Positions 9,746 to 18,738 of a DNA stretch of 64,000 bases are shown in pieces. Positions within the stretch are counted from its first letter, which is position 1; the number at the start of each line of letters is the position of its first letter. Origin of the DNA: Fidelibacterota bacterium 408169 (GTDB lineage Bacteria; Fidelibacterota; Marinisomatia; Marinisomatales; TCS55); NCBI GenBank assembly GCA_002256485.1, contig NNSG01000011.1, positions 16,060 to 80,059 on the forward strand, given 5' to 3'. Both the position numbers and the translations under genes were made by a program. Under the pieces are notes generated by a model, which saw only the letters and a program-made list of their open reading frames with translations, made no database searches and was not told where the DNA came from.

Positions 9746-12068
9746 GTTTTCAACCCCATTCCTATTTTTATTTATAACGTCTATTTCATTCGGTCAGACT
9801 TCACGAATTAGCGGCATCATTACGGATGCCGAAACCGGCGAAACCCTGATTGGAGCCAATGTCTATATTCGAGAAACGGGGCAAGGAATGGCTACAGATA
9901 GGAATGGCTATTATGTATTGGACAATCTAAATCAAAATTCAAAAACGCTGGTTGTTTCTTTTCTTGGTTTTGAACAGGTTGAAATACGTCTTGAACTCGA
10001 ATTGGGAGAATATAGGAAATTAGATATTACATTAGAACATGAAGTTATTGCCTTGGATGAAATTGAAGTATCTGCAGAAAAAATGGCTCGCCAGTTTAAT
10101 ATCCAACCCGGAAGAGTCAATTTAAATACCCGTCAGATTAAAGCACTTCCATCTGTTTTGGAACCGGATATTTTTCGCACGATACAGGCGTTGCCAGGAG
10201 TGCTGACTCAATCTGAATTCAGTACAGGTTTGATTATCCGCGGTGGGAATACAGATCAAAATTTGATTTTACTAGACGGCATTACAGTATACAACCCATC
10301 CCATCTTGGCGGAGTATTTTCAAATTTTATTGTGGATGCGGTGAAAGATGCTGAACTGATCAAGGGTGGTTATAATGCGGAATATGGCGGTCGCCTTTCA
10401 GCAGTTTTGAATGTTACAAGTCGAGAGGGAAACCGGAATAAATTCGATGCAAAATTGAATGTCTCTATTTTATCAGCGCAAGCAACCATGGAAGGTCCCA
10501 TACCAAATGGCGCATGGCTGGTTTCAGGACGACGAACTTATTTTGATAAAATTCTAGAAAATACTGATTTAAATGTACCACCATATTATTTTTATGATTT
10601 GCAGGGCCATGTATTTACAGATATAACTGAAAAAGATCGGTTAAGCATCAGTTTTTATACCGGAATTGATGACTTCAATTTCGACGATCTTGGCATGGAT
10701 TCATATTGGGGGAATGAAACATTCAGTTTGGCTCACAGGAAAATTTTTAACGATCTTCTTGTAGGAAATTTTCTTTTAGCCAGCAGCCGATTTTTTACAT
10801 ATTTCAACTTAGGGGGCGAATCCGGTCTTATTCAAGATAATACGATTCATGATTTAACGGCATCGGGGAATTTCTCTTATTTCCAAAATGAAAAGATGAC
10901 TTGGAAATTCGGAGGTCAGGTTAAGCGGCTTGGGTTTGATTATGATAATGCATTTGGTGATACCACACTTTTTGAAGTTAAAGAAGCCCCTAATGAGTCA
11001 GCAGTCTATACAAAATTGAAATGGTTGCCCGGTAAACGATTAGTTATTGAACCTGGCTTTCGATTAAATGGGTATGATGCCCATCCGGATAAATTATTCC
11101 CGGACATACGATTAGGTATGAAATATCTTTTAACAGAAGATCGTTATATTAATTTTGCACTTGGGAATTACCATCAGTTCATCATGACGATTCAAGATGA
11201 TTATAATCCGACACTATTGGACTTTTGGATGGCAATTGATGAATCTGTAGATCCGGGGAAATCCATCCAAGTTGTCTTGGGTTATGAGGAATACTTTGGT
11301 TTGTTATATAAACTTCAAATTGAGGCATATTACAAAGATCTAGAAAATATGCTCACGTTTGTAGAAACACGAGCATCAACAGATGAAGTTATTTCTGATG
11401 AAACAATTTCTGCTATGTTTGATGTAGCTGATGGTTATGCATATGGACTTGAAGTATTTGCTCATAAAATGCATGGACGGTTAAATGGTTGGGTTTCTTA
11501 TACATATTCCATTTCCAGAAAAATAATGGCTGGGGAAGAATATTATACTAATTGGGACCGCCGTCATGCGTTTAATATTATTGGTAATTTTAATATCAAT
11601 AAAAAATGGACGCTGAATTGGCAATGGGCATACCAGTCAGGTCAAGCGTTTACTCCCATTCTTGGAAAATATATTGAGAATCTCGACTATACGTTTGATA
11701 ATATGCATAGCGGCTTCAGCACCATACCCGGTTCTCGAAATTCAGATCGTTATCCTCCATTCCATCGATTGGATTTGGGTATCGTTCGAAATTTTAAATT
11801 CAAAAATTTTAATATGGACTTATATCTTCAAGTGATCAACAGTTATGATCGTGATAATATTTTCAGGTATATATATCATTTTGGTAGTTCACATAATGGA
11901 CTTGATGATGATGATGATTGGGACAAAAAAGAAGACGATCTAAACGGCAATGGTTATCCCGATCCGGGAGAACCCAATGTAGATGAAGCAGATGAAGAAC
12001 AGGTACAGCGTAATGATATTTCAATATTTCCAATTATACCTTCAATCGGAATTAATATTGATTTTTAA
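9705..12068 (+). CDS. TonB-dependent receptor with carboxypeptidase-regulatory-like domain
   Basis: 787 residues from the ATG at 9705. A TTG at 9729 gives a cleaner signal peptide (LKAIKFSTPFLFLFITS) and a smaller overlap with the peroxiredoxin, so the true start is uncertain. After the signal come a carboxypeptidase-D regulatory-like domain (SGIITDAETGETLIGANVYI), a plug domain (IRGGNTDQNLILLDGITVYN, then KGGYNAEYGGRLSAV), and a ~550-residue barrel ending in IPSIGINIDF. An acidic insertion, GLDDDDDWDKKEDD, near residue 735 may bind metal ions. Such receptors import siderophores, oligosaccharides or other large solutes. The next gene overlaps its stop and encodes the usual partner lipoprotein. 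Confidence 0.9.
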   Translation: MPRIFYVLLLKAIKFSTPFLFLFITSISFGQTSRISGIITDAETGETLIGANVYIRETGQGMATDRNGYYVLDNLNQNSKTLVVSFLGFEQVEIRLELELGEYRKLDITLEHEVIALDEIEVSAEKMARQFNIQPGRVNLNTRQIKALPSVLEPDIFRTIQALPGVLTQSEFSTGLIIRGGNTDQNLILLDGITVYNPSHLGGVFSNFIVDAVKDAELIKGGYNAEYGGRLSAVLNVTSREGNRNKFDAKLNVSILSAQATMEGPIPNGAWLVSGRRTYFDKILENTDLNVPPYYFYDLQGHVFTDITEKDRLSISFYTGIDDFNFDDLGMDSYWGNETFSLAHRKIFNDLLVGNFLLASSRFFTYFNLGGESGLIQDNTIHDLTASGNFSYFQNEKMTWKFGGQVKRLGFDYDNAFGDTTLFEVKEAPNESAVYTKLKWLPGKRLVIEPGFRLNGYDAHPDKLFPDIRLGMKYLLTEDRYINFALGNYHQFIMTIQDDYNPTLLDFWMAIDESVDPGKSIQVVLGYEEYFGLLYKLQIEAYYKDLENMLTFVETRASTDEVISDETISAMFDVADGYAYGLEVFAHKMHGRLNGWVSYTYSISRKIMAGEEYYTNWDRRHAFNIIGNFNINKKWTLNWQWAYQSGQAFTPILGKYIENLDYTFDNMHSGFSTIPGSRNSDRYPPFHRLDLGIVRNFKFKNFNMDLYLQVINSYDRDNIFRYIYHFGSSHNGLDDDDDWDKKEDDLNGNGYPDPGEPNVDEADEEQVQRNDISIFPIIPSIGINIDF

Positions 12069-13174
12069 TGATGAATAAAATTATTACCATCAGTTTTTCA
12101 ATCTTATTCCTGTCTTGCGGCTTTGATGATGATATAGCCATTTACGAGGATAAACTGGTTGTTTTTTCAAACTTATCTGCTGGTTTCCCCATGGGTTCTG
12201 TTGGAGATACATGTTATGTTTCATTGTCCTCTTCCATAGAAGACGAGGTTGAATTGAGCACACTTTATATTAGTGATGCAATCGTTACAATTACGCGACT
12301 TTCAACAGACGAAGTATTTAATGCTGCACCGGTTCTTGGCAGGAAAGGACGATATTTGACTCCGGATTCGATCATTTTTCAACCGGGTGAAACGTATTCC
12401 TTGAATGCTAAATGGGATGAATTTGAAGTAACTGCAGAAACAACCATTCCGGATGGGATGGATTTTTATAGTCCGGAAAATGAATCTTATTTTTGTAATG
12501 GAGAGGAATTGACAGTTCCGTCAATAAATACAGACAATTTCGAATTGCAATGGTTGAATTATATGAATCAACCTGATACATTAATGCATTTAATAAATCC
12601 ATGGTCTATTTCAAACGCTGAATATAAAAGTGGCGGATGCCATACAGAAAGTTTTGCATCTTTTCCTCTATTCATGTTGGATTTTGAAGCAGATAATTTT
12701 GCTGCAATTAAAGTGACCACATTGGCATTACAAGCTCATGAAAGAGGATTAGAGCCATATAATGATTTAGACAACAATGGACAATACGATAATGTAATTG
12801 ATACATTTCTGGATTATAACCGCAACGGTTTAAGAGATTCATCTTTTGTTAATTTAATCTATGATACATCTATGGTATATAAGATTTGGAAAGGAAAATA
12901 TTTCAGAGATGATAGAGGTGATCCATATCGTATAAATCCTTTTTTCTGGCAAATGTCTCAACCGCCTTTACCCATGAACTGGTTGTTTTTCAATTACTAT
13001 GGTTTGCATATTGTAATGCTTGAAGCAACGGATGATGCTTATTATAATTACTACAGCGGTGATCCGGCCGGACAGAATATTTATGTACTTCCGGAATCAA
13101 ATATCATGGATGGATATGGCTTATTTTCTTCTACAAACGCCAAGGCGTTTTTAGTAAATATTATTAGAGAATAA
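12068..13174 (+). CDS. DUF4249-like surface lipoprotein paired with the TonB receptor
   Basis: 368 residues. A lipoprotein signal (MMNKIITISFSILFLSC) places the lipidated cysteine at residue 17, followed by acidic GFDDDIA. The N-terminal half (KLVVFSNL, DAIVTITRLST, and GETYSLNAKW leading to AETTIPDGM) matches the layout of DUF4249 proteins that sit next to TonB receptors in Bacteroidota; a sequence search should confirm this. Residues ~235-260 contain a DNNGQYD/DYNRNGLRD segment resembling calcium-binding loops. ATG overlaps the receptor stop (TAATG), so the two are translated together. It probably captures or delivers the receptor's substrate at the cell surface. Confidence 0.65.
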   Translation: MMNKIITISFSILFLSCGFDDDIAIYEDKLVVFSNLSAGFPMGSVGDTCYVSLSSSIEDEVELSTLYISDAIVTITRLSTDEVFNAAPVLGRKGRYLTPDSIIFQPGETYSLNAKWDEFEVTAETTIPDGMDFYSPENESYFCNGEELTVPSINTDNFELQWLNYMNQPDTLMHLINPWSISNAEYKSGGCHTESFASFPLFMLDFEADNFAAIKVTTLALQAHERGLEPYNDLDNNGQYDNVIDTFLDYNRNGLRDSSFVNLIYDTSMVYKIWKGKYFRDDRGDPYRINPFFWQMSQPPLPMNWLFFNYYGLHIVMLEATDDAYYNYYSGDPAGQNIYVLPESNIMDGYGLFSSTNAKAFLVNIIRE

Positions 13175-13615
13175 TCAGGGTATTCCAACTCCATAAATAT
13201 ATGTGAGAGTTCCACCTAAATAACTTGTAAAAAGCACGACACAGGATAATAGGCCTAAAAAGGCCAACGCCAGTTTATCCACCCTATAGTCTTGGGTGTC
13301 TTTCAGGAAAAAATATACCCACATCAGTAAAACAATAACGCTTCCCCAAGTTGTTATATTGGCCATGAGTTCATGCTGTTTAATAGTTTCCAGAATAATG
13401 GTTTCATATCCAACTTGGCCAACTTTTGTTGCTTCTTCCTGTCCTGACACAGTTGCACCAAAAGATGATAAAGCAGCAAAACCCAATAACCACATACTGG
13501 CAGTTCTACACATCAGGTGCATTTTCCACAAGTGTATGGCCTGAAATATAAATGCAGTTACAATAAGTGCAATAGGGAAATGAACCAAGGCTGGATGCAG
13601 GGGTAAATTCATCAT
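13175..13615 (-). CDS. DUF2231 membrane protein
   Basis: 146 residues with four predicted membrane helices. The opening LPLHPALVHFPIALIVTAF is the signature of DUF2231, whose members are small integral membrane proteins often found next to cytochrome or redox genes. Histidines in HPALVHFP and KQHELM could bind a cofactor, but this is not shown. It ends one base from the end of the preceding convergent gene, with no intergenic space. Its promoter must lie in the 122-base gap that it shares with the large redox operon on the other strand. Two adjacent ATG codons (13615 and 13612) are equally plausible starts. Confidence 0.75.
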   Translation of the reverse strand: MMNLPLHPALVHFPIALIVTAFIFQAIHLWKMHLMCRTASMWLLGFAALSSFGATVSGQEEATKVGQVGYETIILETIKQHELMANITTWGSVIVLLMWVYFFLKDTQDYRVDKLALAFLGLLSCVVLFTSYLGGTLTYIYGVGIP

Positions 13616-13685
13616 TGATTTTAATAAAAAAGTGGTTATATATACACATGATAAATCTTTGTGTGATCAACATTACAACATTTAA

Positions 13686-13697
13686 GATAATATTATC
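13686..13697. promoter_or_regulatory. Palindrome in divergent promoter region of the redox operon
   Basis: GATAATATTATC is a perfect 12-base palindrome in the 122-base gap between the DUF2231 gene (minus strand) and the cytochrome operon (plus strand), about 40 bases before the first operon start. It may be an operator for one or both, or contain a -10 element. The rest of the gap is AT-rich without a clear consensus promoter. Confidence 0.35.
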
Positions 13698-13737
13698 GTA
13701 ATTTATTCATCTATTTATCACTTTTTTACCCAGATTT

Positions 13738-14607
13738 ATGAACAAAATCCACAAAATAATTTTAGGAATTTTATCTCTTCTTATGATTGGTGTCATAGGA
13801 TGGGTCCTCAAAGAAGCGGGGCAATATTATTTGACCGACCTTATAGATCGCCCACATATACCGCGTCATAAACTCTGGAAACCGGGTGGATTCATTGGGC
13901 ACGGACTTGGAATTCTCGGCAGTCTGATGATGCTAATTATGTTTATTTATTCAATTCGGAAACGCATTAGATATTTTCGTAATTGGGGTAAACTACCTAC
14001 TTGGTTGAATTACCACATTTTCCTTGGCATTTCTGGACCTATTTTAGTGACATTTCATACTGCAATGAAATTTGGAGGATTGGTTTCCATTTCCTACTGG
14101 TCCATGGTCGCTGTGGCATTAAGCGGATTTATTGGCCGCTATATTTATATCAAAATTCCCCACCATGTGAGCGGAAAAGAGCTCACCAAAGATGAATTCA
14201 AAGAACAGTTACATACAATGACCCACACATTTAAACGTGATTTTGACTTATCGGATAAAACCATAAATAAAATATTACTTTTATCCGGGGCAGAAAAAAT
14301 TGAAAAAAGAGGTCTTTTAGGCATATTTACAATCTTTTTTATGGATATAACGGGTTGGTTCAAATGGCAGGGAATTAAAAATGAAATCCAAAAATCATCT
14401 ACAATATCAAAAAGTGAAATCCATCAATTTAAGCAGTCTTTAAAACACATCGTGAAAATGGATCGGCAAATTGCCTTCTGGAAAGCAGCCCAAAGCTTGT
14501 TTCATTACTGGCATGTGATTCATAAACCGTTTGCCTACACCATGATTGTCATTATGGTTATCCATGTGGTAGTTGTGGTTACCATGGGATATACATGGGA
14601 GTTCTAA
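13738..14607 (+). CDS. b-type cytochrome-like membrane protein, first gene of the redox operon
   Basis: 289 residues. Hydrophobic helices appear at about residues 5-25, 50-72, 85-135 (probably two) and 260-285. Histidines sit in or beside them: GHGLG near residue 59, YHIFLG and TFHTAMKFGG in the central helices, and HYWHVIHKPFAY plus VIHVVVVV in the last one. This resembles the bis-histidine haem arrangement of cytochrome b561/ferric-reductase-like transmembrane proteins. It could pass electrons between the cytoplasmic flavoproteins encoded downstream and periplasmic cytochromes, or exchange them with quinone. Between residues ~135 and 245 there is a soluble, charged cytoplasmic loop. The exact family is uncertain; haem binding is inferred from the histidines. 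Confidence 0.62.
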   Translation: MNKIHKIILGILSLLMIGVIGWVLKEAGQYYLTDLIDRPHIPRHKLWKPGGFIGHGLGILGSLMMLIMFIYSIRKRIRYFRNWGKLPTWLNYHIFLGISGPILVTFHTAMKFGGLVSISYWSMVAVALSGFIGRYIYIKIPHHVSGKELTKDEFKEQLHTMTHTFKRDFDLSDKTINKILLLSGAEKIEKRGLLGIFTIFFMDITGWFKWQGIKNEIQKSSTISKSEIHQFKQSLKHIVKMDRQIAFWKAAQSLFHYWHVIHKPFAYTMIVIMVIHVVVVVTMGYTWEF

Positions 14608-14647
14608 AAACGATAAAAAACATTTTTAACATAATTGGAGTTCCAAA

Positions 14648-15106
14648 ATGAAAAACAAAATATTGAAAATTCTCATAATATCAATAATTGTGATTCAATT
14701 AATTCCATACGGAAGAAATCATACAAATCCGCAGGTAGTTTCAGAACCAAAATGGAATAGTTTAGGAACAAGAGATTTGTTCTTCCAAGCGTGTAAGGAT
14801 TGCCATAGCAACGAAACTGAATGGCATTGGTATAGCAATATTGCACCTATATCATGGTTGATTCAACATGATGTTAATGAAGGACGTGAACATTTTAATG
14901 TCTCAATGTGGGGTATACAGAAAAATAATGAAGGTGAAAAAGCCACAGAAGAATTTCAAGAAGGTGAAATGCCACCATGGTTTTATTATATTCCGCCTCA
15001 ACATCAACGATTGTCTGAGAAAAATAAGAAGAAATTATTTGCCGGATTAATTGCTACTTTTGGTGAAAAAAAAGACCACGATGAACATGATGGTGATAAA
15101 TATTAA
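14648..15106 (+). CDS. Haem_bd domain c-type cytochrome, monohaem
   Basis: 152 residues. An N-terminal hydrophobic segment (residues 5-20) acts as signal or anchor. CKDCH near residue 52 is a single c-type haem motif in the context SNETEWHWYSNIAPISWLI, then VNEGREHFN and GEMPPWFY. This is the layout of the haem-binding domain family PF14376, in which the Met of the later segment can be the sixth iron ligand. The tail is charged (KKDHDEHDGD). It is the second gene of the redox operon, 40 bases after the b-type protein, preceded by a good GGAG site, and would be a periplasmic or membrane-tethered electron shuttle. Confidence 0.82.
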   Translation: MKNKILKILIISIIVIQLIPYGRNHTNPQVVSEPKWNSLGTRDLFFQACKDCHSNETEWHWYSNIAPISWLIQHDVNEGREHFNVSMWGIQKNNEGEKATEEFQEGEMPPWFYYIPPQHQRLSEKNKKKLFAGLIATFGEKKDHDEHDGDKY

Positions 15107-15135
15107 GATTTGTATAATATTTTGAAATTAATAAA

Positions 15136-16461
15136 ATGAATACTGAATTATTATTGTCGTGGGGAATTGGACTATTCATTATACTGTTATTTCTAATTCC
15201 ATATATCAGGATCATGAAAAAAAAGGAAGCCCGTACAAAAGAACGCTTGAAAGAAACTCGATCTAAACGTCAGGATAAAGCACTTCTTCAGCATCCAATT
15301 ATTAATCGATCTCTTTGTATCGGTTGCGGAATTTGTGTGGATTCATGTCCAGAAGGTAATGTACTGGGGCTCATCGATGGCAAAGCCACCATCATTCATG
15401 GTAGCCATTGTGTAGGCCATGGGAAATGTGCTGAAAATTGTCCAGTAGGTGCTATTGAAGTTGGGTTAGGAGACATAAGCCAGCGAGAAGATATTCCCCA
15501 ACTTTCAGAACATTTTGAAACAAATATTCCGGGAATTTTTATCATTGGTGAATTAAGTGGCTTGGCTCTTATCAAAAATGCCATCAGTCATGGTATAACT
15601 GCTATGGACCATATTTATCAAAGCAATCCCGAAGATTCAAAGGCGGAATTCGATGTAGTAATTATTGGTGCCGGTCCGGCTGGATTATCAGCCGCTTTGC
15701 GAGCGAAAGAATTGGGATTGAATTATATGGTATTGGACCAAGACCAACCAGGAGGAACAATTCTGCAATATCCACGGAGAAAATTGGTACTGGTTCAACC
15801 TGTGGAATTGCCGTTATATGGATCACTTAAAAAAGGAGAATACACAAAAGAAGATTTACTGGATATTTGGGAAAAAGTCATAAAAGAGCAAAAAATTCGA
15901 TTGCTTTCCGGTCATAAGCTCACAGGTATAGCAGGTGATTCCGGTAATTTTACAGTTGAGACATCTTCAGGACCTGCATCCGCTTCCAGAGTTGTATTGG
16001 CATTGGGCAGAAGAGGTACCCCCAGAAAACTGGGTATCTCCGGAGAAGATTTGGGTAAAGTCATGTACAAATTGATGGATGCTGAAACGTATAAAAACCG
16101 TAAAATATTGGTTGTGGGTGGGGGAGACAGCGCAATTGAAGCTGCTTTGGGTTTAGCACACCAAGAAGGAAATGAAGTGATTATTTCATATCGGAAGGAA
16201 AATTTCTTCAGGCTTAAAGCAAGAAATGAAACGAATATTGAAAAAGGTATTTCTGATAAATTATTGAAAGTGATCTTTAACTCAAGTCCTACAAAAATAG
16301 AAAAAGATTTAGTAACTCTTAAAACATCGGATACTTCATTAAAAATAGAAAATGAATTCGTATTTATTTTTGCCGGAGGCGAATTACCATTTCCACTATT
16401 GAATTCAATCGGGATTGAATTTGGAAAAAAAGTGGAATCGAAAGCAGAGGAATCAAAATGA
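15136..16461 (+). CDS. Membrane-anchored 2x Fe-S / FAD pyridine-nucleotide oxidoreductase
   Basis: 441 residues. Residues 5-27 form one membrane helix, followed by a basic stretch. A ferredoxin-type motif CIGCGICVDSCP lies near residues 61-72. A second near residues 92-103 reads CVGHGKCAENCP: the second ligand position is His instead of Cys. Then comes the FAD-binding VVIIGAGPAGLSAAL (~174-188) and the NAD(P)-binding ILVVGGGDSAIEAAL (~325-339), as in thioredoxin-reductase-like flavoproteins but without a redox CXXC. The build suggests transfer of electrons between NAD(P)H and Fe-S carriers at the cytoplasmic face. It overlaps the next flavoprotein gene by four bases, so the two probably form a complex. 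Confidence 0.8.
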   Translation: MNTELLLSWGIGLFIILLFLIPYIRIMKKKEARTKERLKETRSKRQDKALLQHPIINRSLCIGCGICVDSCPEGNVLGLIDGKATIIHGSHCVGHGKCAENCPVGAIEVGLGDISQREDIPQLSEHFETNIPGIFIIGELSGLALIKNAISHGITAMDHIYQSNPEDSKAEFDVVIIGAGPAGLSAALRAKELGLNYMVLDQDQPGGTILQYPRRKLVLVQPVELPLYGSLKKGEYTKEDLLDIWEKVIKEQKIRLLSGHKLTGIAGDSGNFTVETSSGPASASRVVLALGRRGTPRKLGISGEDLGKVMYKLMDAETYKNRKILVVGGGDSAIEAALGLAHQEGNEVIISYRKENFFRLKARNETNIEKGISDKLLKVIFNSSPTKIEKDLVTLKTSDTSLKIENEFVFIFAGGELPFPLLNSIGIEFGKKVESKAEESK

Positions 16462-17315
16462 GTGATAAACGTAAAAAAATTAAACAGCTCGAAGTAATGG
16501 TAGCAGATGTAGTGGAAAACACTCAAGAAACCATTACCTTGATTCTTTTTACCGGTAATGATTTATTGGATTATAAACCAGGGCATTTTTTAACGATTGA
16601 CCCTCATCAGTTTGAAGCATTGGAACGCTGGACAAATTATCTTGAAGACAAAAAAGGAAAGAAGGAAAAACCTCGGGCGTATTCTCTGTCGAGTGCACCG
16701 GATGAAAAATATTTGTCAATCACGGTAAAGGAAGAACGCTATACTCAAGGAAAAACAATGTATCCACCATTATTATCTCCCATTCTAGCAAAAAGGACTC
16801 CAAAAGGGACACGAATGGTTATTACAGGATTTACAGGTCCGTATACTTTGATAGATCCTGTGCCGGAAACGCTTGTTCATATTTGTGCCGGAAGCGGAAT
16901 TGTACCTAATTACAGTATCATGAAATATGCATTACGAAATTATCCTGAAATGAAACATCGGTTATTGTACAGCAACCGCCGATGGGAAGATACAATTTTT
17001 GGTAATGAACTCCTTCAATTACAGAAGGAATTTCCAGATCAAGTGGAACTTGTATTTTCATTTACACGAGAACCAAAATCAGGGTTACCTGTAACATGTT
17101 ATAATAGACGTGTAGATCTAAACATGATTCAAGAAATATTGCCAAACAAAAACGATTCGATTTATGTCTGCGGACCCGGTCTTTCTGTTTACGAGAAAAA
17201 AGCAGCCAAAAAAGAAGGATCTAAACCATCCCCTAGATTTTTGGAATCAGTATTAGCAGATTTAGAGATTTTAGGCGTGGATAAGAAAAATATCAAAAAT
17301 GAAAGTTATGGTTAA
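16458..17315 (+). CDS. Ferredoxin-NAD(P)H reductase-like FAD oxidoreductase
   Basis: 285 residues. The FAD-binding RAYSLSSAPD motif (~residue 74), the nucleotide-binding pocket HICAGSGIVPNYS (~149) and YVCGPGLSVYEKK (~236) are those of the FNR-like flavoprotein family. There is no additional 2Fe-2S domain. Insertions rich in Lys/Glu after the first strand set make it somewhat divergent. It starts inside the stop of the Fe-S/FAD gene (ATGA overlap) and overlaps the 17-haem cytochrome gene by 17 bases. In context it would oxidise NAD(P)H, or run in reverse, and exchange electrons with the adjacent Fe-S/FAD protein. Confidence 0.82.
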   Translation: MSDKRKKIKQLEVMVADVVENTQETITLILFTGNDLLDYKPGHFLTIDPHQFEALERWTNYLEDKKGKKEKPRAYSLSSAPDEKYLSITVKEERYTQGKTMYPPLLSPILAKRTPKGTRMVITGFTGPYTLIDPVPETLVHICAGSGIVPNYSIMKYALRNYPEMKHRLLYSNRRWEDTIFGNELLQLQKEFPDQVELVFSFTREPKSGLPVTCYNRRVDLNMIQEILPNKNDSIYVCGPGLSVYEKKAAKKEGSKPSPRFLESVLADLEILGVDKKNIKNESYG

Positions 17316-18738
17316 TATTAAATTTAGAATTTTTGATTTATTTTTAATGACAGTATTCAATTCTAGTCTGTTATTTGCCCAATTTTCACCGGGTCCCTTA
17401 TCCAAATACCATGCTCATCTTGAAGGGAATTCGAACTGTACACAATGCCATGAATTAAAGAAAAAAGAATTATCCACGGGATGTGTGGACTGTCACACAC
17501 CACTCAAGGAAAAAATTGACGCTAATATTGGATATCACGCTGATAAACCTGATAAATGCGGTGAATGCCATTCGGATCATAATGGACGTGCATTTGAATT
17601 AGTATATTGGCCAAAGGATATTAAAAAATTTAATCACAATGAAACGGGATATACTCTTACGGGAAAACATCAAAAACTGGAATGTAAAAAATGCCACACG
17701 AGTGAGAATATTAAAGAACATTCGATAATTAATTGGGCCAGCGAACATACGGATTATGATGTGTTAGGCAGAACATTTTTGGGGTTGGAAGAGGCCTGCC
17801 GAAGTTGTCATGAAAATATCCATGAAAAGCAAATATCCAATGACTGTGCATCGTGTCATAATACATCTGACTGGAAACTGGCTATGAGTGAATTTGACCA
17901 TAATCGCGCACGGTTTTTACTCACAGGAAAACATAAAGAAGTGGATTGCATAAAATGTCATCCTTCCCAACCTGATCATCCTCAAAAAGCGTGGAAATTA
18001 ACCGGTATGGCATTCGAGAACTGCAGTAACTGCCATGAAGACACATTTCACAAAGGGACGTTTGGGGCCACATGCGAAACATGCCATACAACAGTGGATT
18101 GGAAAAAAGATTTAAAAGTATTTGATCATGCCCAAACAAAATATCCATTAGAAGGTAAGCATATTAATGTTAAATGCAATGAATGCCATCAGAAAAAATA
18201 TGCCGGAATTATGCCAAAATATGACCGGTGTGACCGGTGTCATGAGGATAAACATTTCGGTCAATTTGCAAATCGAAAAGATAAGGGTGAATGTTCATCG
18301 TGTCATAACGTAAACGGATTTATTCCGTCCACATATACGTTTACGATGCATCAATTAGCACGATTACAATTGGATGGATCTCATGTGGCTGTGCCTTGTA
18401 ATAAATGCCATGAACCATTTCAACCGAAAAAAGGAATAACGACTACCCGGTTTACATGGAATAACTATACATGTAATATCTGCCATAGTGATGTGCATAG
18501 GAATCAATTTTACAATCGATTTCAAAACAATTGTGAAACGTGTCACACTACAGATATATTTACCAAAGCTATATTTGATCATCAAAAAAGTGCTTTTCCC
18601 CTCGATGGAAGACATCAATCTGTTAAATGTAATGATTGCCATAAATCCGAAAAGGATCAGAAAGGATTATTTGTCAGGTATTCTCCTGTAGATCATAAAT
18701 GCAGCGACTGCCATACGTTTACTGAAGAAATCAGATAA
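17299..18738 (+). CDS. 17-haem c-type cytochrome, secreted
   Basis: 479 residues with a signal peptide ending near LLFAQ (start at 17299 or the in-frame ATG at 17308). I count 17 CXXCH haem-attachment motifs spread along the whole length, from CTQCH near residue 48 to CSDCH near the C-terminus. Five of them close a repeated unit, roughly F-x-H-x5-[FY]-x-L-x-G-x-H-x4-CXXCH, which is typical of long nanowire-like cytochrome c chains. The many other histidines could be distal ligands. Start overlaps the flavoprotein stop by 17 bases and the stop overlaps the next start (TAATG). It probably spans the periplasm as an electron conduit. Confidence 0.9.
   Translation: MKVMVNIKFRIFDLFLMTVFNSSLLFAQFSPGPLSKYHAHLEGNSNCTQCHELKKKELSTGCVDCHTPLKEKIDANIGYHADKPDKCGECHSDHNGRAFELVYWPKDIKKFNHNETGYTLTGKHQKLECKKCHTSENIKEHSIINWASEHTDYDVLGRTFLGLEEACRSCHENIHEKQISNDCASCHNTSDWKLAMSEFDHNRARFLLTGKHKEVDCIKCHPSQPDHPQKAWKLTGMAFENCSNCHEDTFHKGTFGATCETCHTTVDWKKDLKVFDHAQTKYPLEGKHINVKCNECHQKKYAGIMPKYDRCDRCHEDKHFGQFANRKDKGECSSCHNVNGFIPSTYTFTMHQLARLQLDGSHVAVPCNKCHEPFQPKKGITTTRFTWNNYTCNICHSDVHRNQFYNRFQNNCETCHTTDIFTKAIFDHQKSAFPLDGRHQSVKCNDCHKSEKDQKGLFVRYSPVDHKCSDCHTFTEEIR

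Noticed and set aside
18364..18642. Antisense open frames over the cytochrome genes
   Set aside because: They are mirror frames of His/Cys-rich coding sequence with no start context or recognisable protein.
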